Shown here piece after piece: positions 47,180 to 60,090 of a stretch of 64,000 nucleotides of DNA (its first letter is position 1; the number at the start of each line of letters is the position of its first letter). Below the pieces are notes generated by a model that saw nothing but the letters and a program-made list of their open reading frames with translations, was not told the DNA's origin and did no database searches. The position numbers and the translations under genes were made by a program. The stretch is taken from assembly GCA_013398295.1 (NCBI GenBank), contig VZSF01004856.1, positions 334,822 through 398,821 on the forward strand. The letters run 5' to 3'. Source of the stretch: Chionis minor (taxonomy: Eukaryota > Chordata > Aves > Charadriiformes > Chionididae).

Positions 47180-50100
47180 GTTTAAAATATTTGCTCTCGG
47201 TTCCTGTGTAAAATCTTCTTAGATGGAGTTTGGCAATTGATGTTCAAGTAGAGTTAGACAGCCTTTGAAACACTTACCTAGTTCACTAGCATTACGGAGG
47301 ATCTAGTTCACTGCAGTTTAGATTCATAGACAGCATTTTGCTTTTCTGTGATCAAAATGCCTGTGCAGTTTGAAGGGCTTATCATCAGAGCTGAATCCAC
47401 ACAGAGCCTAACCTGAGAACAGCCAAGAAAAGCATGCATTTAAAGGGCTTTGATGCTCCATCACATAGCTATTCAGTGGCTATAATGGAAGAGGAGTACA
47501 TCACAGACTTTGCTCGTGCCTGTCATTCATAAATCTCGGTTACATATACCAAGTGTTCCAGATTTCACAGGGAAATTGCATTGGTACCTCACTCAGCTGC
47601 AGAATGAACTCTCACTGCTTTAATAGCATATATTTCTTTTCTTTGCTCATACTACTGAGGAGCATATATGCTGAAATTAGGTTATTTTATTTTCCAGATC
47701 TCTTTAGTGTATTTACATATTTTAGCAGATGGTATAACCTACCAGATCACAGGAAGCAAGCTTATTGATGTTTCATACCTCTGATTAAAGAATAAATATG
47801 TGCAGGCACTTAAAGTTGAAAAGTAAGCAGAAAAATGGCAGATTTCAAGTATTAATATTACATTCAGGATAATTTTTTTCTTACCTGTTCAGTGAGAATG
47901 AAGTCCTTTGGCAAAGAATTAGGACTTGTAAAATATGTCTGGTTGAGACAGTAAGCAGATTCACCAGAAGCTGTGATATTTTTGCTATTCTCTTCAGCAG
48001 AGCCAAGATTTTGGCCCACGGTCTAATTTTGCAATCTTTCATCACACAAAATTCATGAGTATCAAATATGCACAGAGGTGTTCCCACACAGACCATCAAT
48101 AAGGCTGCGAACACACAGTACATAATACAGAGAAAAGGGTGAACGTTTTTTACAGAGGACGTGGTTGTTCAGATGAGTGGTCATTGCCAAATGCCACTCT
48201 GTAATGACTGTCTCACCATCTTCAGATGTATTTCTGGTAAGAAAGCGCTCTCTTTTGCAGCATATTATCCCTTCTTAATCCAAAAACATGTATTACTTCT
48301 ATATTGTTCTATTTCTTTCTCTGAGATGAACATTACCAACTTCATCAACCCTTTCTTGATTCTCATTTCTGCAGTTGGTTTATCCATTGCTGTGTTGTTT
48401 CATTCTGGTGACCATGTGCTTTTTAATTTCTTTTTATTTTTAATCCTTGCTAAGAATCTTTTATCTTTAGTAAGAATACATACTTCAGCCTTGCATGTCT
48501 CCCTCCTCATTTCCTCCCATTTATCTGGTCTACTATTCTTATCAAAGCAATTAACGAACATGCATTTATTTTCATTGTTTCAACAAAAAATTAACACATT
48601 ATTTTAGCAGAGGAAAAATCCTGCTAAGTAAAGGCCTATTCAATTGTTTAATCAAATAATTTTTTCTGAAAAGCAACCCAAAATCTCCAGATGCTCAGTA
48701 GCTGTAATAATTACCAGAGATGTACAAGCCATGTCTGTACATTCCGTGAGAATGCAAATATTCCTCTTTATTAAAGAAGTCCCATAACCTTCTCTTGGTA
48801 TCAAAAACCCTTGTGCATCCAAATGTGTGTACTGCAAGCCTCTGGAAAGCACCTCAGGTGAGAGGACCCTCAAAGCCTTCAGCGAGCAGGAGTTGGGAGT
48901 GCGCACATCCTTCCCTGGTGCTCTCCTCTCCCTCCATGCCCTGTCACTCCATCGGTGCCAGCGCCCGACAGCAGCCCTCCTCCCCTACACTCCTCTGCAA
49001 GGCCATTCAGGGGCTGCCACTCTTACACAATGTCATATATTTAGCAGGCCTGCTAGTCTTATTCTTGGAAGATGTCTGCTACTTCTCCTGCTCCCTGGAG
49101 GCAGCAAACAAAAAACTTGGAAAAGTAAAAAAAAAAAAAAAAGTATCTATATTTGCAGGGCAGCACAAGCAGATGTGGTCATTGGAGTCAAAATTTCACC
49201 GTACTCTGCTCTTTTGCATTGATGCGAGAGGGTGTGATCCACGACACAGTGGCAAGGGACGCTAACAAGACTAACAAATAGAACCTTAGTAACCCATGTC
49301 AGATCCTGAACTTTGATGTACTTCCTGGAGAGCAACTTCCCTTGAAATGTTTTCCTTTGTCTCTTGGCAAAGAGTCTCCACCAGCCAGCCCCAGACCATG
49401 GAGCCAAGGTGAGTGCGAACACTTGTGGGGCAGAGTGCAGAGACCCCCGTGTGTCAAACACCAGAGTCCAGAGGGAGCTCACTGAGCTCTCAGCAGCAGA
49501 ACAGCCTCCCGTAAAAATGCCTGAGGCTCATGGGCCATCCCTTTTCGTCGACATAGATATGTGGTTGAACCTTGGGTTTCCACTTGCTAGAAGGTTTTAG
49601 TCTGGTTGACGTATTCATCTAACCCACATCCATCCATCTGACTAATCCTTTAGGCTCTGCCATTGCAGTGGGTAAATAAGCTTGCTAAGCCCCCACTTTT
49701 ACTGAGATACGAGCAGTGCTAATTGCCTGCTCTTTGCCAGACTGAGCAATATGTTTTCCAGATTCCCTCAAAAGAGAGTGACTTGTTGGCTCAAAAATTC
49801 TCGTCTTCCTTCACCACTTCGAGTATTTATTATCCTCTAATTCTCCAGTAATACCTTAGGTCTAAATTAGGTCAGTGACTCAGTAATTGGCAGTGTTCTC
49901 TCTAATACTGCCACCGAAATGGTATGGGGACTGGATTTCTCAATCACTTTTATATGATCCACACTATACAGAAGTCAGGTGAGGAATTTTTCCTCTTGCA
50001 GACTAAACTCCAGGTTCCAGTCTTTATTGAAGCCTGCCAAGAGTTTTCCCCTTGACCTCAGCGACTGCTGGCTCTAGATCCAAGATAGATTGTCACATGG

Positions 50101-53100
50101 GTTTTTTTCAGTTCTTATAAGAGCTCTGGGACTTACAGACAGAAATCTGTCCATAATTGTGTTTTCAATCCAATTATATTGAGTCATCTGCCTATCTATT
50201 ATTGAGTATATAACATTTTGAATTTTCTTTGTAAAATTTCTTTATCCCACTTAAGCTACAGCTGTGCTAACTCTATGGAACAGAGCTATCAACATCCTAC
50301 ATGATACAGTTCCTGCATGTCTCGCACAGCAGACATTTCCAAATGGCTTGTGGGTTTTTTGAAAACAAAACATTCACACAAATGTTACCATTTGTAACCT
50401 GCTTTGATCTCCAGCACCACATGGGAGTTCATAAGATCCCATTGTTGATCTACAGGAAAATCATTGCTAGATTTGACCTGTTCACATTGGCAGTCACTAG
50501 ACCTAAAATGAGAAAATCAAAGTACTCTAATACAACAAAGTCAGCCATGAGTTAAAATTATCTCTGCCTCACAGGGAAACACAGAAGAGTTGAGATGGTT
50601 TCAGGGATAGTCCGTGTCTGTTATATATGAAAGCAAAATGAGGAGGAAGGAGGTGTTCTCACCTGAAGGGACTTTACAGTGTGAAGCAGCAGTGAAAATA
50701 CAAATGTTGCTGAATTACAAAGGAATAAAAAGAAATGGGAAATGTCATGGCTCAATTTGCTAGTGTTTGTGGAGATTGTGAGTAGATCATATACTCAGGG
50801 AAACTTTTAAGCTTATGATTCAGTGTAAGTGTGTAGGTAAATCACTTCTCACCCTCCCTCCCCCAAAAAATAAAAGTATATTTTCAGTATGATGCAAGGA
50901 AAAACAACTTCTGTAAAATATTGTCAGACAAATAATTAAAGGAAGTTTTTTTTAAAAAAATTTCAGCACCGAATGGAGGGTGTGCTGAGACACTATGGGA
51001 TCCAACAGGGTCAGCCAACCCCAAAAATGGAAAACTAGAGAGACATCTTTGCTGTTTATCTAAGCATCACTTCCTTGTTCCATAGCTTCCAATACCTCCC
51101 TCCCCTGTCTCCCAGAAGTGCCATATGTGATGCTGCTGCTCATCTGCTATATGCTGCAGCTGCAGAACAATGAAATGACTCACAGGTGAGTGAACTGCTT
51201 CCACACTACTATAGGTTGGTAGCCCCATATAGGAAATATTAATCTTGGAATGCTCCTAAAACAAAGGAGACTCCTAGTAGATGGTTTATCAGTAGGTCTG
51301 TCACAGCGGCAGGCATCACCGCTGATGACTGTGGGCTGCCCCTTACAAGCTGTCATTTCCTCTCAAGCCGCATTTTGGCGCTAATGCTGTCCCCAGAAGA
51401 AGGAAACGAGAGTAACAGGCTGTCCAGAGTAGGTACTGCTGGTGACCTTGCCCTGTAAAGGTAGGCACAAAGAACTGGAAAGGTGAGCAATCAAAAAGCA
51501 ATGAAAGGGAACACTTTTCTATACGCTATTTAATTAGGATGTGTAAATCTCTGCCATAGATTTTCTTTGTAGTTATTTGTAAAAAGTGACTACATGTGCA
51601 TACTCTTAACAAGAATATTTGGTTACCATCATTAATAACAACAGTTTTGGATGAGAACCTTGAAGACTCGCGTACTGGCCTTTGGCAGAGACAGGGAGAA
51701 CGTCAGGATTGATCTGTTCATGTGATTCCTGACACACCTAGCTGCTCTGTAGAGGAGCTGTCATCATTTCAAGACTGCTTTAAAGCTCAGGGAAGTGCCT
51801 CAAGATTGTCATCACCAGAAGGACATTAAACAGATGGAATTTATTTCCCTCAGAACATCTATTACCCTTTTCAAAATAAAAATGTTAAGGTTTTGGTGAG
51901 ATTGATTTGCCTTTGATCCTTTGTCCCCTACTGTGGAAAGTTGTTTAAGAAGGTCAATAAATAGAACATGGATCAGCTGAAAGATTTCAGTGATGATGTG
52001 GCATACATTTAGGATGTTCTCTCTCTCAGTGGCAGACGAGAACAAGAAATTATTTTGTTTCTCAGTTTTGCTGAAACTTGCATAACTGTAATGGGAAATT
52101 TACTACAGGCCTGCCTGCCTTCTACTGAAAAGAAGGAGAAACTCCCATTGTCTCTGTGAAGCTGGCTGTATCATTTTGCCAGAGGAAAGTATTATAGTGG
52201 ATGGGTGTGTGCAGTAGATACAATAAGCAACTAGTGCTGCTTTATCGTATTTTTTTTAAAATAAGGCAGTTGCTCAGTTCCTTTGGAAATCATACAGAGG
52301 ATTATCTGGATTTTAAATCAATATCAATAAGTCTGGGGCAATTAACTTGGAACATCTAATTACTTTTCCCCTCCCATTAGATTTTCAGGCCAGCTGGTTA
52401 CCTCAGGGCTTCAAATACCTTGGGATCCATCTTTCTCTTAGAATTGTTCTCAATTAACTTCGCATGCCTGCTTTAAGATCTTGGAGTTGGCAGTCCTAGG
52501 TGGCAAAATCTTCTATTAATTTATGGGCACACCCATTCTAATAATACAACATATGCTTTTTCTATATATTGCATTTGTTCACACCCTGACAGTATTGCTT
52601 TTGAGATGTTATGGGAAGGAACTGAGAAAGATACATTACAATTTTTCCTGGTGAGGAAAAAACAATAAAATAATGATAATAGTTAAAAAACTGAAACCAA
52701 ACCAAAATCAAATTCTCAAATGAGAAGTTCTGCAAATACTGTGTACAAAAGACATTGGCTCTATCATGATGGAAGGTAAACAATTGGCAGAGCCTCATTT
52801 GACCATGCAGCCCTAGTTTCTTCTAATGGTATTCAACCTCTTGTAATCTGGGCTAACCAATGGTAGAAGGTCATCAGCAGAATTGCAGTAAGATGTCTGC
52901 TTTTCCTTTCTATGACTTACAGCAGCTCCTTGGGTTGAGCTCTGCCAGAACTCAGAATAGTCTCCCATAGGATGTGTGGGGAAGCCTCACCATCGTTGAA
53001 AGATCTCTTTGTACCAGATAAAGCACAAGGAAAACCACAGAGATATCCTTCGTTGACAAGGAAAGGGACTAGATAATATGTATCCAAACAATATTTACAT

Positions 53101-55300
53101 CTGGGAAAAGGCACAAGTGAAGGGATGATGGAGATCTGAAAAATTCTGAAAGGAAAGTCAGTTTGGAGCAGCTGTTCATGGTGTCCTACAATGCATGAAG
53201 AGGCACCAACATCATGCTGAGCAGTTCAAAAGAAACAAAATGGTAGTTTGCTAAATGTGTAGCTTGTTGCCACAGGTAGTATGGAAAACAGCATGAGAGC
53301 ATGCATGAGTTCACAATAGCTGCAAACTAAAAAATTTGTGCAAGGCTTTGCGCAAAAATACCACTTCATGCTCAGGAAGATCTCAAGCTTCAGTCAGCTG
53401 TTTTCTGGAAGTCTTTACTGGGGAGGAAGCATCATTAGATACGTTCTGATTTTCATTATCTTCCCCAGATAGTGGATATCGTTCACTGCCAGAGACAGGA
53501 TATATAACTAGATGGTCTGACCTAGTCCAGACGTTCTTATATATTTTATGTGAAATATTGTAACTGACTGTGAACTGAAATATGTTCCCTGAAATATGCT
53601 ATCTTTTTCTTTTAAACTCAAGGGTTTGAATGAGTCTCATCACTATAGGCAAGGAACCTTTTTGTACGCAGCATCCAGGCTACTCAATTATGTTTCTGTG
53701 AGCCTAAGGGAGAACCTAGTGAATGATTCCACCAGGATGTCCTCACGTGCTGTGTAGCATGGGGCTTGGGGGTGGGCAGGAGAGGAGAAAAGCCAGAGTT
53801 TAAGGCCAGAAGGAATCGGCCAAGAACCTAGACTGCTGCACAGATAAACATGAGTTACAGTAATTCACAAATAAAAAAGATGGTTTTTAGGTGGCAAAAG
53901 ATGCACTATTCATCACTTCTGTGGCTTGTTCCAGTGGTTAATCATACTTACTGTTAAAAAAAAGCATGCCATAGTATATTTTGCCTTCAAAACCCAGCTA
54001 GTGTTTGTTGTAAGACCGGTATTTGTAAGACTGTTGAGTCTGATAGGAGCTCTTTTTTTTTTCTTATAGAGGTTTTTATACTTTGTAAACAAATTAATTT
54101 GTCTTATTTTTGAAAAACTCTCCTTCTTGCTCTTTGCCTTTTACTGTGAACATTTTATGCAATCTTTAAACATTTTTCTGGCTCTTACATAGAGTTTTGA
54201 TACTTTGTGAAATTTAGAGGGTGTTACTTGATTGATACTGACACCTTCCTTGATGCTATGTCAAAGTCAGCCCTCTAGACTAGCTGTGAGTGTTCATTGC
54301 CATACCAGTAGTTTATAAATGCCATCTCAAAATTGATCCATTAAGCAAATGCAAAAGGAGAATCCACCGTGGTCTTGATATGCACAAGAGCTGGCTATGT
54401 GAACGTCGTAGTGGAGACGAATGTTAGATGCCTGAATAACTACTTTGGACTTCTAGTGTGCAGATTCATTTTAGGACCTCAGTGAGTACATCCACCTGAA
54501 AGAAGGAACCTAAGTTTAATGGAAAATTGTGAGTGCTTCTGAAGGTTTCTAAAGGGCAATCCTGCTAAAGTGTATACATTTGCTGAACTGGGATCTCTCA
54601 CTTATAGCCTTTACAAGCACTTATGTTGCTCCACTGACATGATGGAAAGCTTTAGGAGAACTTTTTTTAATTAATGCTCAGAATGAATGTACTAATTAGG
54701 TGCCTCATAATACCACTTGGTGTTACACGACCCATCTATCTGCATACACACAACCAATAACTTTCTAATGTCTAAAGGCAGATGCGTTTACCGCAGCTCA
54801 TAAGTATTCTGATGTAGTTTAATCTAAAAACAAGAGAATAATACCGTGATACTGCTGGGACTTGAAGACGAACAACCACCCAGGTTTCTTGGTATCTGAG
54901 TGGAAGGACCTTAATAGCAAGCATAATTTCTCATCAGGTTCATTGGAACCTGAGGAGGATCAAGGGGAACATCGCTGCCCGGGGGAGTAGTGGGGGAAAG
55001 ACATGCTGTCCCTGTGTGTTAGTGGTGAAACAACAGTTGTCTCACAATCCATTGTTCAACTTTTATTAAAGCAGCACCGGTGAAGGAGGCAAGGACTGAA
55101 CTCTGAGGCTCTGGGTTAGATTTCTACTTCTCTCGCAATTATTGGTAGCTATTGACAGTGAGTCAAGCAGCAAGCTCAACATCTTGGTGGTACCTGTAGA
55201 GTTTGTGGATTTCTTAGGAAATAAATTGTTGGGTAAAGCCCAGTGGGAAATATGGACAATTCACATGCAGTCTAGTTTGTTTTCACTCAAGCAAGAATAT
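47180..55300. other. No gene seen
   Basis: Single-copy DNA. The longest frames (148 codons at 48161-48607; 156 and 131 codons in two frames at 48795-49265) overlap each other or are driven by AT-rich codons and match no family. A poly(A) run sits at 49127-49142. Confidence 0.5.
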
Positions 55301-55305
55301 TTCTT

Positions 55306-55324
55306 AAAAAAAAAAAAAAAAAAA
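55306..55324. repeat. Poly(A) run of 19
   Basis: Uninterrupted A19. No matching flanking duplication or upstream retroposon was recognised. Confidence 0.95.
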
Positions 55325-56039
55325 GTAGTTCTGTTACAGCAGCCTGTAAAATTTCTACCATTTTAAGTGTCATTTTTGAGGATTACGCTGAATGCTGCAA
55401 GGGAGCTAAGTAGTGAAAAACCTAGCTGTCTCTTCCTACAGGAGGAGGAAAAGATGATCCTGGCAAATGGGGCATGCTGGGAATATGGAAGTTGTCAAGA
55501 AATTCTTGTTTTGAGGTTACCAACACTTTTACCCACAGCTTCAGTCCTCGCCAGCTCTAGCCCTCTTTCAACATACCAGTCGATTCCTAATTGCACATTG
55601 AGATACAACATGCACTTTCGACTCCAGAGTCTAATTTAATGAAAAGCTTTGCCATCTTTATGGCTAGAGAATGTCAGAGGTGCTCTTTGCATAGGCACTG
55701 TTTTTTCAGCTGGTTTACTAACATCATTTTGCTATTCATACCTAGGGGATTTAGGAAAAACACAGTTCCTGACACAGTTACCGTGAAGGCCTAATGTTCA
55801 TAAATGCCAGGTTGTCAGTCTCATCAGGTTTAAGCAACCGAAATAGAAGGTGCTTTTTAATGCTACCCCAGAGTCAATTAAAATACAGTAATGCTGACAT
55901 CTGCAGAATACAGAATGATCAAAGTAAAGAATGCCCATACAGCTTCTGACATAAAAACAGTGTGTTTGGCGGCAGAGTGACACAGTGTAACAGGTCAGGT
56001 AATTATGAGAAAATCTATGATGTATCTGTTGCAATTGCT

Positions 56040-56800
56040 TAGCTTCTTTCCATTATCAGAGCCATCAAACAGAACAGCGCTCTCACTTCTCCTGATGGAT
56101 CGTAAAGCTAGTGACACCCTCGCTCTCCTGATACAGATGGCATCTCAGGAGCAGCTGAATTAATTTGACAGTAAATAGGTGATAGCAATTGCTGTCTTCT
56201 CTTTTTTTATTATTTTTATTATTTTATTAATTGCACCAGGACAGCTTTTAGCACTTCTGGGAATAGCTCGGAAAGCCTATGCCATGATTAGCAGTGTACC
56301 CTCCTCTCCTGTAAACCCCTGCCAATGCTTTTGCTGCTGTTTTATTTACAAGATAATTGCTCAATGGCAACAAAATTTTATTCTCCTCCATCTCCCCACT
56401 CTAACTCTCAGTCTGAACTATGTGCATTAATTATGATGATTAAGGAATTCTCTCATTTTTTTGCCTTGATGTGTTTATTAAATTAATGAAGGAATCTGAC
56501 ACATGGGCTTGTATGCTTAGGGTACAGTTACGCTAAAGTCATGGGTATATTTTAGATGGCTGCATATTTTCTGCCTCAGTAACATTATAATTGGCTTAAT
56601 GGATTTTCAGTTATGTGCATTGGCTTTCTCCCCTCTCCAAAGCAGACTAATTACAGCTTTTTACATTAAATTCTAATAGATTTCAATTTATCTCCTCTAA
56701 ATTATCACAATAATTACAGTAATAAATTAGGCATGTAGCTGTCATTAATCTAAACAATTTGAATTGTGTATCATAGCAGCACAGACTGTTTCCTAAATGT
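56040..56800. promoter_or_regulatory. Candidate conserved non-coding element, TAAT-rich
   Basis: This block has many homeodomain-type TAAT/ATTA cores (for example 'gcattaattatgatgattaa' at 56424-56443, 'tcacaataattacagtaat' near 56705, 'gtcattaatct' near 56742), poor coding potential and no repeat identity. Such texture is common in vertebrate developmental enhancers. AT-richness alone could produce it, so this is a hypothesis. Confidence 0.25.
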
Positions 56801-56804
56801 GTAT

Positions 56805-58595
56805 TCAAATATATTCCTAACTGTATAACCATTGTGTGGGAGAGTCTCATTTCCCAACAAGCTGTAAAACCCAGAACACAGAATGGAAGGAGAGAGAGGA
56901 TGAGAAGGGGGTGGAGGGGCATGGAAAAGGGATGAGAAAATGGACTAAAAGTCAAAACAGACCAAATTTGAGGGACCACTGCAGAAAATTAACAATGGCT
57001 GAAGAATCATCTTGGACAGGAACACACCTGAAGCATCCTGGCAGACCTCAGACTCCATCACTAATCCATGACTGTTTTTTTCCCTCTTATATAAAAATGT
57101 GTTGCAAATGTTTCTTTACTCAAGCACACCTACTTGAAATTGCAGCTGGCTGAAACATGAAATTTTACCTTTCATAGGAAATTTTGGCAGGGACGGGTTT
57201 GGTTTTGTTTCTCATTTAGCACAATTTCCAATTCTTCAGAACACATCACAAAATGGAAATTCTGAAAAATTTCATGGAGGAAACTCATGCAACCATTGCT
57301 TTTTAAATTAAGAGCATTCCTCGCTTTTACCTTTCCCTCCACTGAGAGCTCTTGAGAGAAGTATTAACTTGACTCTAGTCAGCTTCATAATTGCTCTCCA
57401 GCAGAAAGCCACCAGGCACTGACATGCTCATGCCACTTCCCTTGGCAGCTGCCAGGCTTGTAGGATTTAGGCTTGGGACAATTCCCTTCGCATCCCTCTG
57501 TTTCTTCTCTTCCTCCCTAGGCATCTGGACTTCCACAACATCTGGCTCTCTGTGTGCTTGAAACGAAGGGCAGCCAGACCCTTCATGCTGTGGTGTAGTC
57601 ACAACCCAGTCTGCCTCAATAGCAGTTCAGGAAGGGTTGCAGCAAACAAAGACCAACAGACAAATCACTCCTCGGCTGTGATATGTGTCGCCTTCTAGAC
57701 TCTTTCAGGCGTAGCAGTGCTGCTCCCTCCCCTAGAGGTTGAAGCTCGGTCAGCTGTGCCCATCCCAATGCCCAGCCATGCTGACGTGCTGGCCAGCAGG
57801 GCCACCATGCAGCAGGATGTCGTGGCGAAGGGAGTAGAGACTCTCCTGGGGAGGCAGCCAGCCTGACTTTTTTGAAAATGCGAAATTCCGGTGCGGGGAG
57901 CCAGCAGCCCCTTCACAACCACAGGTCCATGAGGACAGGTGGGATCACAAGACTTTGCTGCCCTGGCAAACGTGTTGACACAAACGTGTGGCGACCTGTG
58001 GGAACTTGTGGACACCTTGCACCGTTAACACAAGGGACCTCCAGGCTCTTCCTCAAATGCAAAGCACTGCTGGTTCAGTGAAGTGCCGTTTTCTTGTGGC
58101 ACATACTCTACTTGGATAGTTTCCAATTAGCTCGGTTGATCATACATTTTAATAACATGCAATACTGGGGTACTTTTATTAGGGTAGAAAAATTTAAATC
58201 TGTGTCGTAGCCAGCAATGCTCTATTGTCCCAACTTGTAACACCTGGACGCAAATTTGTATGAGCTGAATAATTCTCTGCTTCTAATTATCAAAATATTA
58301 AGCTATAGAGATCCTTATATGGTATATATCTGTGAAGCTCTTGGCTGTTTCTGTTATGAAAGTGCAATGGAACTTGTACAAACATTTAAAGGATTAGAAT
58401 AGTGAACTTTGTAAAAAAGCCCAAACTTTCAAACTCCTGTACTGTAGTTAAATAAAGTAGCCTCAGAACAATGACACCATACATATATATATTACATAAC
58501 ATTTAAAGCTTTCCTGGGCACCAAAAGGGAATACCTAATGTGCAGTTTCAATTGAGTTTCCATATATAAGGACACTTATTACATTTCTGTTATAC
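56805..58595. other. No gene seen; GC-richer patch 57400-58080
   Basis: A GC-richer stretch at 57400-58080 has antiparallel frames (57375-57602 and 57695-58015 minus, 57872-58081 plus) with no recognisable protein. The rest is AT-rich single-copy DNA. Confidence 0.45.
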
Positions 58596-58599
58596 CTCC

Positions 58600-58920
58600 T
58601 CTAGATGAAAATAAGTCACTAACATTTTTCCTAGTCACTAAATAATTTTGCAAATTCAGGCTGTTCTGTGAATTTGGAGAGGTTTAAACCGGTCTAAACA
58701 CTTAAAATAATAGCACGTTGATTTGTGCAGCTCTGCAATGGAATTCCTCTGGAAGGATGTATGACCTCGCCATTAATATGAAATGAGTTCCTTGTGATAC
58801 CTTAATGAATATGCAGTGTCCCCTTAGTGACATGAGTAACATTTGAAACCTTTATGCATTTTCAAAGGGCATTCACCTCAGCTAATCCTCAGAGCAGGTT
58901 CATTCATAGTCATATTTCCT
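58600..58920. promoter_or_regulatory. Candidate conserved non-coding element
   Basis: Low-repeat sequence with the perfect palindrome-like 'ggtttaaaccggtctaaac' and several AT-rich factor sites (gccattaatatgaaat, ccttaatgaatatgcag). Called on texture only. Confidence 0.2.
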
Positions 58921-59204
58921 GTTATCTGCTTACAAAGTTAAGATGTTCTTACTGTTTGAAATTTGTCACTTACTCCAGAAGAAGGAGGAAAAGAAAAAGC
59001 AAGCGATGGCTTTAATGGGCAACGTGCCAAGATAAATGGTCCCTGCTGTGCATGTTAGATTTGATGCAAGTGTTCTTTGTGTAGATACTACTTCCTGTAC
59101 AGAATATTGCAGCCTTATGGCAACCTTTGTCCTTTGTCTTGATGATTGTATGAAATATTAATCTCTGAAACAGTAATGCTAAAAAGAAGCATTCTGCAGT
59201 GTAT

Positions 59205-59412
59205 CTGGTGGCTACAGCTGTGGACAGGGATTCAGATGTCGGATCCTATTCCTGTCTGCACCATAGTCTCAATGGGTACGTTTTTCTGTCTCTCAGCTCC
59301 CTCACTTGTCAAAGAGGAAACATTATCGTTAACTAAGTCCTAGGGGGTTTTCTGCACCTTATCTAGATAAGTTGCTAAGACACACTGAGATATGGGATTG
59401 GATGGTAAAGTT
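59205..59412 (+). mobile_element. MIR (CORE-SINE)
   Basis: 'cagggattcagatgtcggat' and 'cctattcctgtctgcacca' fit the MIR 5' part, 'ctgtctctcagctccctcac' with 'cttgtcaaagaggaaac' fits the core (CTCAGTTTCCTCATCTGTAA region), and 'taagttgctaagacacactg' with 'agatatgggattggatg' fits the 3' segment. Full-length but strongly diverged. Confidence 0.5.
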
Positions 59413-59976
59413 TTCTGATTATACTAACTACAATTAATACTGGACACAGAGTGTCATGTTATTTTGTCGCCCGACCATAATAGCCTTGAACATCCTGACC
59501 TAAGAAGTAGTTTCCAATCTTACATTCTTGAGCAGTTGTTGCAGTTATTGATGAGGATAATTCAACGTGTTTCTGTTTGAAGGCGCATCCTTAAGGATGT
59601 ATTTGTGAGGCTTTGGAAGGCTGACAGTCTCACAGTTCATTTTCATCTTTTGGGTAGTGGCACAGATCAAACAGTGGGTATGCCTTTTCTTTAGGTCCAT
59701 TGGTAGTGAATTCAGAATGGATTTTTTTAGAGATGATAAAATAAATACAATAGGTTTTTTTCTTCTACATGTTACGCATGGAGGGTATTCAAAGTCTTTG
59801 TAGACTGTTATCCTCCTTGTTTCTATATACCTAGAAAGAAACACACCAAAACAGGCATGTTCTGTACCTATACGAAGGAGTCAGTTCTTTTCTATAACCC
59901 CTTTTGCACTCTAGAAAATCTGGTGAGTTCATTTGTTGAAGGGAATAACAAAGCCATTTGCTGCTTTTGCTTTGGG

Positions 59977-59993
59977 TTTTTTTTTTTTTTTTT
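59977..59993. repeat. Poly(T) run
   Basis: About 17 consecutive T. Confidence 0.9.
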
Positions 59994-60065
59994 ACCCATC
60001 TGATGGTGTCTGCTTTCTCCGAGGCCTGCTTACATCTACATTACTTCTTTTTTCTCTCCTTTTTT

Positions 60066-60090
60066 AAAACAAAACAAAACAAAACAAAAC
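60066..60090. repeat. (AAAAC)5 microsatellite
   Basis: Five exact AAAAC units. Confidence 0.97.

Noticed and set aside
48161..48607. 148-codon plus frame rich in hydrophobic residues
   Set aside because: AT-rich, T-heavy DNA gives Phe/Leu/Ile-rich frames by chance. No family resemblance or conserved motif; could hide an old repeat but not shown.
48795..49265. Two overlapping frames of 156 and 131 codons
   Set aside because: Different frames of the same GC-richer stretch, both running through a poly(A) run into lysine repeats. No domain recognised.
54940..55110. Possible antisense LTR end (ttcaacttttattaaagcag)
   Set aside because: Only a tttatt-type signal; no TG…CA boundaries, duplication or family match.
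55270..55330. Poly(A) run as a processed-pseudogene tail
   Set aside because: No upstream coding similarity and no flanking duplication.
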